Below are positions 1-6,990 of a DNA stretch of 7,670 nucleotides, one piece after another. Position numbers and translations under genes: made by a program. Origin of the DNA: DATBMY01 sp036554605 (lineage in GTDB: Bacteria; Acidobacteriota; Blastocatellia; UBA7656); NCBI GenBank assembly GCA_036554605.1, contig DATBMY010000455.1, positions 1 through 7,670 of the forward strand. The letters run 5' to 3'. Numbering within the stretch: the stretch's first letter is position 1; each line of letters opens with the position of its first letter. The notes under the pieces are model-generated. The model had not been told where the DNA came from. It worked only from the letters and a program-made list of their open reading frames with translations, and searched no databases.

Positions 1-3000
1 TTTTGCGCTTTTTGCCAGGCCGTAAAAGAGCTGAAGCTCGATACGCGTTGTTACGCGGTCGATTCGTGGGAAGGCGATTCGCACACCGGCTCTTACGACA
101 CAGGCGTCTTAGAAGATTTGCGCGCCCACCACGACCCGCTTTACGGCAGTTTTTCCAGCCTGATAAAAAGCAGCTTCGACGATGCCTTGAAATATTTTGC
201 TGACGGCTCGATTGATCTGCTGCACATTGACGGCTACCACACTTACGAAGCCGTCCGGCACGATTTCGAATCGTGGGTTGCGAAGGTGAGCGGTGATGGG
301 GTCATACTTTTTCATGACACGAACGTGCGCGAGCGTGATTTCGGAGTCGGTATTTTCTGGGATGAGCTCAAGCATAAGTATCCTCATTTCGAATTCCTAC
401 ACGGTCATGGACTTGGCGTGCTGGCTTTAAGCAATGAGCGCTCAGGGGAGCTTCACGCCCTGCTCGACTCGAAGGAAGAAGATGCTATAAAGATTCGAGA
501 ATTCTTTTTTCATCTCGGGCGCGGCATCACTCTAAGATTCGAGAATGAAAAAAAGCAGCGCGAACTTGAGGAAAAAGAGAGCGCGAGGTCACAGCTCGAA
601 AACCAGTTGACAGATATCCAGGCTCAGCTCACACAGCGCGACAGGCAGAAGAAGCGCGGGAGAGAAAACACCTTACAACTCTTCTGGTATCAGGGCGAAG
701 GGTTTTCCGAGGAGCATTCGCTCGAAGAGATCATAGTGGCGGGGCAGGGCGCCAGGGAATACTTTTTCCGCCTCCCCGCCGCTGCGCGCGGCCCTTTGAG
801 GCTCGACCCCGGAAACCGGCCCGCGTTTGTCGAGATCGAGTATCTGGCCTTATACGCGGGCGAATTCGATTCAGACCAGCTGCCCGAGCTCATAGCAAGC
901 TGGTCTGCCGATAATGGCTTTGCTGGAATAGTCCCGTCGTCAAGCATCGCGCGCCTGAGCGGGGAGCCCACCTACAGGTTTATCTGCATTGGCGAGGACC
1001 CCCAGCTTCTGCTTTCGGGCGTGCCTGATAGAGTAGATGAGCGCCCGTGGCACCTCCGATTGTCGCTCAGCGTCATAGAGCAATTTCAAGAAGTAGTCTC
1101 CGCGGAGATCAGAAGCCGGAAAGTCGAGCTGACGAATCAAGTAAAGCGGTTGCTGGCAGCATCGCAATCGCTCGCGGCGCAGTTAGCAGAAAAGCAAAAA
1201 GAAGTCGAAGCATTCGAATCGAGGGCGACAGAGCGCGAACGGCTTGTTGATAGGCTTCGAGCCGGATTTGATGCTGAGCGCGAGCAATTGACCCGGCAGG
1301 TCAGCGATAAAGAGAGAGAGCTTGCCGCGGTAACGGCGGAGGCGCTGGCTGCTGAAGAGCGAGCGCAAGCCCTTGCCCGAGAGTTGTGTGAGAAAAAAGA
1401 GACGGTCCAAAGGCTCAGCATCGAGCTTGGTCAAAAAGAGCGCCAGCTTCAAAGGATTACCGGCACGCTCGGGTGGAGGCTGTTGAGCCGGTATGGCCGC
1501 ATCAAGTATCGCTTCCTTTTACCCGCTTATCGTCGAGTGCAGGATTATTTAGAGATCCTCTTCAGGCGCGCATACGACCCGGCGGTCGAGCCTATAAATG
1601 AAATCGGGCTGACAGGCCGTGACGGCGTCTGGCGCTCGGCAGGCAATGACCCGCAGTTCAACATCAAGGGCCGCTGGCCTAAGGGGTGCGCTGAGATTTC
1701 AATCGATATAGAGCCGCAAGGCCCCGTGCAAGGGCACGCGCGGCTGTACGTTGACCGGGGGGCTGGCTACAGCGAGGCCGACAGTTACGACCTTGGGGAA
1801 GCGGGCGGCCCGCGAAGAGTTCGTGCGATGCTTGGCCCGGAAGTCAAAGCTCTGAGGCTCGACCCTTTCGAATCACCCGGCGATTTCAAGATTAACAAGC
1901 TTACTTTCAAAAGAGTGAGCCAACAGTCGCCGGCAGGCGATAACGGATACGACAAGAGCGCAAGAGGCGGTTTTTCTCTGAAACAGTTTGCGCGGTTTTC
2001 CGCCGAACGCGCTCAGAGCTACAGCAGGAAAAACGGTCGCCCGCTCCGTTTGAGCGAGTTGCCTTCGGCTGTGCTGAGAACGATTCGCGCGTGGAATAAT
2101 ACTCAGGCGATTGAGAAGGCTTCGATCACCCGGGCGACGCCTGCCGCGGAGGGTTACGCGGTTGCGCGGCCGCTTGATCCCTATGACGCCTGGCTCGAAG
2201 TCAACGAGTGGAATCCGCGCAGGGAGGCGCTCCTCAGGCAGAGACTGTCAGAGCTTTCAAGCCCGCCCCTGTTGAGTGTGATCATGCCCGTATACAATCC
2301 CCCGCCCGAATACCTTGATAAAGCCATCGCGAGCGTCGCCTCCCAGGTCTATGAGAATTGGGAGCTTGCCGTGTCGGACGACGCCAGCACGGACCCGGCC
2401 GTTAAAGAGACCTTGCGGAAATGGGCAGAGCGGGACCCGCGGGTCCGTATCAACTTCCGCGAAGAAAACGGGAACATAAGCCGGGCTACCAATAGCGCGG
2501 CCGAGATCGCTCGCGGGGATTACTTCGTCTTTATGGACCAGGATGACCTGATCACTCCGGACGCACTTGGTGAAATCGCATTTTATTTGTCGGAGCAACC
2601 TGAAACCGAGATCCTCTATTCAGACGACGATAAGATAAACGCGCAGGGCCAGCGGTTCTCCCCTCAATTCAAGCCCGGCTGGTCGCCCGAGCTTCTTCTT
2701 TCTTACATGTACTTCTCGCACCTGTTCGTTATTAAAAGAAGTCTCTTCTTCGAGGCCGGCGGTTTACGGACGGGCTATGAAGGCTCGCAGGATTATGATC
2801 TTGCCCTGAGAGCGACAGAGCTTGCGCGTCACATCGCCCACATACCGAAGGTGCTATATCACTGGCGAGTTCTGCCCGGCTCGACGGCATCAAGCGGGGC
2901 GGCGAAGCCCGATAGCTTTAGCGCGGGAGCAAGGGCGGTTCAGGATGCGCTCGACCGCCGCGGAGTACAGGCGAAAGCCCATCAGCCCGAATGGGCAGCG

Positions 3001-5031
3001 AAGGCTGCTTGTGGCATCTTCACGCATGATTGGCCCGATGACGGGCCGGGCGTGGCTATAATCATCCCTACTAAGAACAGCGTCGCCGTGCTGAAGACCT
3101 GCGTCGAATCGCTCGAAAAGACGACATACAAGAATTACGAGGTAGTTATTATAGACAACGAGAGCGATGACCCGGAGACGCTCAGGTTTTTGCGAGACAC
3201 GCGCCACAAAGTTCTTCGCATAGCGAACCCTGATGGGAAGTTCAGCTTTGCCGCAATCAACAATCGGGCCGTCGAGCAGGTGCGCGCAGACTACGTGCTT
3301 TTTCTCAACAACGATACTGAGGTGATAACGCCAAACTGGCTGAGCCAGATGGCCGGCTATCTCGGACTGCCCGGCGTAGGCGCTGTCGGGGCGCGCCTTC
3401 TGTTGCCGGATGGCAGAATTCAGCACGCGGGAATCGTCCACGGCTATTATGGCGGCATGGCCGGCCCCGCCTTCAAGCTCTTGCCCGCATCAAATCATGG
3501 CTATCTGAGTTATGCTATGGTTGCGCGCAATTGCTCGGCGGTAACGGCAGCCTGTTTGCTGACGCCGAGGGATCTGTTTTTGAGCGCGGGAGGATTCGAC
3601 GAGCAAAACTTCTCGGTCGCCTACAACGACGTAGATTATTGCTACCGGCTCGCCGACCTGGGCCACCGGATCGTTTATTGCCCGACCGCGGAGTTGATTC
3701 ACCACGAGGGATATTCCAGAGGATTCGCGGACAATCCGGCGGAGCCGTCCCGGTTCCGAAAGAAATATGCCTCAAGGGTGGAACCATTCTACAACCCTAA
3801 TCTTTCACCGGCCGACGAACGCTTCGCGATAGACGCCCGGTGCGTTGCGCCCGAAAAGCTCGATCCTATTCGCGTGCTCATGTGCGCATTCAATCTGAAC
3901 CGGGAAGGCGCTCCTCATAGCCAGTTCGAAATGACCGTCAGGCTCAAGCAACTGGGGGTTATCGATCCTGTTGTCTATTGCCCGCACGAAGGCCCTTTGC
4001 GTGAAGCGTATGAAGAGCGAGGAATCCGAGTCGAGGTTTTCGCACACCCGCTGGCGGGCATTCATGACCCGCATGCATATGACCGGGCGATTGAGAACTT
4101 TGCCGGGCGAATCGAAGATCTGGGGGTCGAGGTTATTTATGGCAACACTCGCCAGACGTTTTACGCGATCGAAGCCGCGAAACGCATGGGCCTTCCTTCA
4201 ATATGGAACCTTCGCGAAAGCGAGGACTGGCGAACTTATTATAATTATCTCGGGGAGGGAATCGCCGCTCGCGCATTGCAATGCTTCGCATATCCATACC
4301 GGGTGATTTTCGTCTCCGACGCGACGCGGGAAAGCTGCCTCGCTTTGAATTCTCATCATAACTTCATCACGATTCATAACGGGATCGATAGAGAGAGATT
4401 CGCGGCCGCGCTCGCCAACCAGCCGCGCATAAGCGCGCGCGAGCGTTTGGGCATATCGCAAGGCGAGCTGGCCGTTCTGATTTTGGGAACTATCTGCGAG
4501 CGCAAGGGGCAAATAGAACTGATCGAAGCCGTCGCGCGAATGGATGAGCGGCAGTCGAGCAGGATCAAATGCTTCATAGTAGGCAGCCAGGTGCACGAAT
4601 ACACCGAGCGGTTGAAATCCGCCGTTCAGGCATTGCCCATATCGAAGCGATCAAGGATAGTTATCGCGCCTGAAACCTCGGACGCGGCGCTTTATTACTC
4701 CGCCGCGGACCTTTTTGTCTGCTCATCGAGAATAGAGAGCTTTCCTCGGGTGATCCTTGAAGCCATGGCGGCGGGGCTGCCGATTATCACCACACCGGTT
4801 TATGGAATCGCGGAGCAGGTGCGAGAGAATATCAACGCGCTGTTCTACCAGCCGGGCGATGCGGCGGGACTGGCCGAGCGTATCGAAAGATTTGTAAAGG
4901 AGCCGCGCCTAAGACGGGAGTTTGCCGAAAACAGCCGTAAAGTGCTCGATACGCTTACGGACTTTGAGGGGATGGCTTATGCTTATGCAAGAGCGTTTCG
5001 CGAAGCCTGGTTGAGCGGGAGGTCCCGGTAA
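1..5031 (+). CDS. Multidomain methyltransferase / coiled-coil / GT2-GT2-GT4 glycosyltransferase (5' partial)
   Basis: The reading frame is open from base 1 to TAA at 5029-5031, giving 1676 residues; the true start lies left of the window. Residues 1-145 are a class I SAM methyltransferase (AVDSWEGD at 19-26, LLHIDGYHTYEA from 73, HDT at 105-107); the glycine-rich SAM loop is off-window. Residues 178-223 are coiled coil, 225-364 beta-rich, 367-487 a long Glu/Arg/Gln-rich coiled coil, 488-527 a basic/aromatic stretch, 532-640 a second beta-rich module. GT2 domain 1 spans about 757-985 (SVIMPVYN, MDQDD at 845-849, YSDDDK at 873, SQDYDL at 929). GT2 domain 2 spans about 1018-1270 (LNNDTEV at 1102, GGFDE at 1197, YNDVDYC at 1208, HHEG at 1234). 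The GT4 domain spans 1289-1676 (GAP at 1303, NLRES at 1403, ERKGQ at 1500, E1579/E1587 as the EX7E pair). The paired GT2 domains resemble Myxococcus xanthus RfbC, needed for O-antigen. No signal peptide or membrane helix is visible, so it is probably cytoplasmic and builds a surface glycan. Family calls are strong; the sugars transferred and the methyl acceptor are unknown. Confidence 0.93.
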   Translation, partial: FCAFCQAVKELKLDTRCYAVDSWEGDSHTGSYDTGVLEDLRAHHDPLYGSFSSLIKSSFDDALKYFADGSIDLLHIDGYHTYEAVRHDFESWVAKVSGDGVILFHDTNVRERDFGVGIFWDELKHKYPHFEFLHGHGLGVLALSNERSGELHALLDSKEEDAIKIREFFFHLGRGITLRFENEKKQRELEEKESARSQLENQLTDIQAQLTQRDRQKKRGRENTLQLFWYQGEGFSEEHSLEEIIVAGQGAREYFFRLPAAARGPLRLDPGNRPAFVEIEYLALYAGEFDSDQLPELIASWSADNGFAGIVPSSSIARLSGEPTYRFICIGEDPQLLLSGVPDRVDERPWHLRLSLSVIEQFQEVVSAEIRSRKVELTNQVKRLLAASQSLAAQLAEKQKEVEAFESRATERERLVDRLRAGFDAEREQLTRQVSDKERELAAVTAEALAAEERAQALARELCEKKETVQRLSIELGQKERQLQRITGTLGWRLLSRYGRIKYRFLLPAYRRVQDYLEILFRRAYDPAVEPINEIGLTGRDGVWRSAGNDPQFNIKGRWPKGCAEISIDIEPQGPVQGHARLYVDRGAGYSEADSYDLGEAGGPRRVRAMLGPEVKALRLDPFESPGDFKINKLTFKRVSQQSPAGDNGYDKSARGGFSLKQFARFSAERAQSYSRKNGRPLRLSELPSAVLRTIRAWNNTQAIEKASITRATPAAEGYAVARPLDPYDAWLEVNEWNPRREALLRQRLSELSSPPLLSVIMPVYNPPPEYLDKAIASVASQVYENWELAVSDDASTDPAVKETLRKWAERDPRVRINFREENGNISRATNSAAEIARGDYFVFMDQDDLITPDALGEIAFYLSEQPETEILYSDDDKINAQGQRFSPQFKPGWSPELLLSYMYFSHLFVIKRSLFFEAGGLRTGYEGSQDYDLALRATELARHIAHIPKVLYHWRVLPGSTASSGAAKPDSFSAGARAVQDALDRRGVQAKAHQPEWAAKAACGIFTHDWPDDGPGVAIIIPTKNSVAVLKTCVESLEKTTYKNYEVVIIDNESDDPETLRFLRDTRHKVLRIANPDGKFSFAAINNRAVEQVRADYVLFLNNDTEVITPNWLSQMAGYLGLPGVGAVGARLLLPDGRIQHAGIVHGYYGGMAGPAFKLLPASNHGYLSYAMVARNCSAVTAACLLTPRDLFLSAGGFDEQNFSVAYNDVDYCYRLADLGHRIVYCPTAELIHHEGYSRGFADNPAEPSRFRKKYASRVEPFYNPNLSPADERFAIDARCVAPEKLDPIRVLMCAFNLNREGAPHSQFEMTVRLKQLGVIDPVVYCPHEGPLREAYEERGIRVEVFAHPLAGIHDPHAYDRAIENFAGRIEDLGVEVIYGNTRQTFYAIEAAKRMGLPSIWNLRESEDWRTYYNYLGEGIAARALQCFAYPYRVIFVSDATRESCLALNSHHNFITIHNGIDRERFAAALANQPRISARERLGISQGELAVLILGTICERKGQIELIEAVARMDERQSSRIKCFIVGSQVHEYTERLKSAVQALPISKRSRIVIAPETSDAALYYSAADLFVCSSRIESFPRVILEAMAAGLPIITTPVYGIAEQVRENINALFYQPGDAAGLAERIERFVKEPRLRREFAENSRKVLDTLTDFEGMAYAYARAFREAWLSGRSR
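5017..5023 (+). promoter_or_regulatory. Shine-Dalgarno sequence of asnB, inside the upstream gene
   Basis: GGGAGGT lies 7 bases before the ATG at 5031 and is contained in the last codons of the upstream glycosyltransferase gene. The upstream stop and this start overlap as TAATG, so ribosomes ending the first gene are placed to re-initiate. This supports the ATG at 5031 as the start, as does the obligatory Cys at position 2 of the product. Translational coupling is an inference from this spacing. Confidence 0.75.
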
Positions 5032-6908
5032 TGTGCGGCATCGTGGGATTGATCGATACCATCGAGGGGCGAGTGAATGAAGGGCTGCTGGCCACATTGC
5101 GCGATGCGATGATGATGCGCGGCCCTGATGGCGAGGGGCATTACCTTGACGGGCCGGTCGGGATGGCCATGCGGCGGCTGTCTATCATTGATCTCGAAAG
5201 CGGGTGGCAGCCTTTCTTTAGCCGGGAAGGCCAGATAGTCGCATTTCAAAACGGCGAGATTTATAACTACCGCGATTTGCGCCGTCAACTGCGGGAGCGT
5301 GGCTACGAGTTCGCGAGCCAGAGCGATACGGAAGTGCTCGCCCATGGCTTTGCCGAATGGGGAATAGAGAACTTGCTCCGCCGGCTCGACGGCATGTATG
5401 CGATTGCGATTCTCGACCGCTCGAAGAGGGAGCTTCATCTTGCGCGCGACCGCTTCGGTGAGAAGCCCCTGTTTTACACCCGATCCGAGGGGCGATTCGC
5501 ATATTCATCCAGCCTGCTCGCGCTCGCGTCATTGCCCTGGGCAAATGATGAGCTCGACCCGCGATCCATAGACCGCTATCTGGCAATGCACTACGTTCCC
5601 GGGGACGCGACAATCTTCAAAGCGATCAAGCGGGTACTGCCGGGCGAGAGATTGGTGGTAGCGTTGGATGATCCCATTCCGCGCCGGCATCGTTATTACA
5701 CCCCGCGGCTTGATGAAGAAAAGAAGATCTCCGATAGGTCGCTGTCAGAGCTTATCGAAGAAGCGGTCGAGTCCCGCCTGGTTGCTGACGTTCCCGTAGG
5801 GGTCTTTCTTTCGGGCGGTCTCGATAGCTCCGTGATCGCGGCGGTCGCGGCGAAAAAGCAGCCGCGCATCGCGACATTCTCTATGGGCTTCACCTCGGCA
5901 AGCCACGACGAGAGCCTCTATGCCCGGATGGTCGCTGAAAAAATAGGGAGCGATCATCATCATTTCATATTCGACGAAGAGAGCTTTTGCGCGTTGCTCC
6001 CCCGCGTGGCAGCGGCGCTTGACGAGCCTGTCGGAGATCAGGCTCTGCTGCCCTTGCACTGGCTCTGCCAGGAAGCCCGCTATCGTGTGCGGGTCGCTTT
6101 GTCGGGCGAGGGCGCTGATGAAATCTTTGCCGGCTACGGTTACTACCTTACCCATCTGAAGGAAAGTAGCTGGCGCGATAAGCTCAAAGCCCGTTTGGGC
6201 CGGTCAGGCGGCGACGGGTTGCAGAGCCTGACGGGTAACGCGGAGCCTGTAACCCCGTCGGGATTCCCCCTGCTGACCGACATCGCGTGTCGCCAGAGAT
6301 TGACGGGAGCATGCAATGCCAAGATGGATGAGTGGGAAGCTGGCCTGCTTGATTGGTTGAACGGCTCTATCGACAGTTTGCGCAGAGCAGCGGCGACAGA
6401 CATAGCAACGTGGCTTCCGGATGATCTGCTCGTGAAGTTCGACAGGATGTCGATGGCGCACAGCCTTGAGGGGCGGGCTCCTTATCTCGCGCCCAGTATC
6501 GTAGAGACCGGGCTGGGGTTGCCCCAATCGCAAAAGATGACCGGGGCAACAAGCAAGCTGGCTTTGCGGAGGGTCGCGAGCCGGTGGCTGCCCCGCGAGA
6601 TTCTTGACAGGCCAAAGCAAGGATTCGTTCTCCCCATGGGCCGCTGGCTCGCGCAGTGGTTCGAGGCCCAATCACCCGTGAGGAATTATTTTCTTGAGCG
6701 CCCAATTCCCGGATTGGACATGTCGGAAGTCGCGCAGTTAACCGCCGAAGACCTGTCGGCGGGAGTCAATCGCGAGCGCCTGCTCTTTGCTATAGTGCTG
6801 CTCGTCGAATGGTATCAGTCGTTCAAAACCCGGCAGCAGGAGCTCGCAAGAAAATGCAGAGAGGCTACTGTTTCAGACAGCGAATTGAAAGCCGCGATTA
6901 GAACTTGA
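5031..6908 (+). CDS. asnB: Asparagine synthetase, glutamine-hydrolysing (AsnB family)
   Basis: Complete 625-residue protein, somewhat longer than E. coli AsnB (about 554). Family reaction: the N-terminal domain releases ammonia from glutamine, and the C-terminal domain uses ATP to activate a carboxylate (aspartate in true AsnB) and amidate it. The protein begins MCGIVG, placing the nucleophile Cys at position 2 once Met is removed, which fixes the start. Other class II glutaminase motifs are RGPDG at 30-34, RRLSIIDL at 48-55 (Arg49), NGEIYN at 74-79 and SDTEV at 98-102. The synthetase domain has the ATP pyrophosphatase loop SGGLDSS at 261-267, SGEGADE at 358-364, LPDDLLVKFDRMSMAHSLEGRAPYL from 462 to 486 (bounds given; key residues D464, D465) and RPKQGF at 527-532. 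All expected catalytic elements are present, so it should be active. It overlaps the upstream glycosyltransferase gene by one base, implying one operon. In polysaccharide loci, AsnB-like proteins sometimes amidate sugar acids (for example, WbpS of Pseudomonas O-antigen clusters), so the acceptor may be a uronic acid rather than aspartate; this is inferred from context only. Confidence 0.95.
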   Translation: MCGIVGLIDTIEGRVNEGLLATLRDAMMMRGPDGEGHYLDGPVGMAMRRLSIIDLESGWQPFFSREGQIVAFQNGEIYNYRDLRRQLRERGYEFASQSDTEVLAHGFAEWGIENLLRRLDGMYAIAILDRSKRELHLARDRFGEKPLFYTRSEGRFAYSSSLLALASLPWANDELDPRSIDRYLAMHYVPGDATIFKAIKRVLPGERLVVALDDPIPRRHRYYTPRLDEEKKISDRSLSELIEEAVESRLVADVPVGVFLSGGLDSSVIAAVAAKKQPRIATFSMGFTSASHDESLYARMVAEKIGSDHHHFIFDEESFCALLPRVAAALDEPVGDQALLPLHWLCQEARYRVRVALSGEGADEIFAGYGYYLTHLKESSWRDKLKARLGRSGGDGLQSLTGNAEPVTPSGFPLLTDIACRQRLTGACNAKMDEWEAGLLDWLNGSIDSLRRAAATDIATWLPDDLLVKFDRMSMAHSLEGRAPYLAPSIVETGLGLPQSQKMTGATSKLALRRVASRWLPREILDRPKQGFVLPMGRWLAQWFEAQSPVRNYFLERPIPGLDMSEVAQLTAEDLSAGVNRERLLFAIVLLVEWYQSFKTRQQELARKCREATVSDSELKAAIRT

Positions 6909-6974
6909 GGCAAGCGCGGTTTGCAAATGGGTTTACCCTTCTAGGGATAAGCGTAAAACGCCAGCCATAAAAGC
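6909..6974. other. Short convergent intergenic region, no clear terminator
   Basis: This 66-base gap lies between the stop of asnB (TGA at 6906-6908) and the stop of the minus-strand methyltransferase (TAG, 6977 to 6975). It contains only small palindromes: GGGTTTACCC near 6929-6938, CCCT-TCT-AGGG just after it, and GCGT-AAA-ACGC at 6951-6961. None has a stem longer than 4 bp or is followed by a run of T on the plus strand, so no rho-independent terminator for asnB can be named. Convergent transcripts probably end here or overlap. Confidence 0.6.
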
Positions 6975-6990
6975 CTATCCGGGCTTATGG
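6965..6990 (-). terminator. Weak inverted repeat at the end of the minus-strand methyltransferase gene
   Basis: Read on the minus strand, CCATAAGCC and GGCTTTTATGG form an imperfect inverted repeat around a short CGGATA loop, with a two-base bulge. The T-rich second arm resembles a weak intrinsic terminator. It overlaps the last codons and the TAG of the gene, the stem has only about five uninterrupted pairs at its core, and there is no long T tract, so this is a tentative call. Confidence 0.25.

Noticed and set aside
535..1490. Glu/Arg/Gln-rich coiled-coil stretch as a possible tandem DNA repeat or phase-variable tract
   Set aside because: The repetition is at the level of amino-acid heptads; I see no exact tandem DNA repeat or homopolymer tract long enough to suggest slippage.
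2890..3441. 183-residue minus-strand open frame opposite the glycosyltransferase gene
   Set aside because: It lies wholly antisense to the second GT2 domain, whose motifs are intact in the plus frame; its translation has no recognisable domain and is explained by the codon bias of GC-rich coding DNA.
4198..4596. 132-residue minus-strand open frame within the GT4 region
   Set aside because: It is antisense to conserved GT4 motifs (NLRES, IHNGID, ERKGQ), and its product resembles no known family.
6204..6671. 155-residue minus-strand open frame, with other overlapping ones, opposite asnB
   Set aside because: These overlap the conserved synthetase domain of AsnB; the translations are low-complexity shadow sequence with no domain.
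5031..6908. Assignment to the exosortase-A-associated amidotransferase subfamily
   Set aside because: The length is similar, but the motifs around the synthetase site read SGEGADEIFAGY and no exosortase gene is visible, so only the general AsnB family can be supported.
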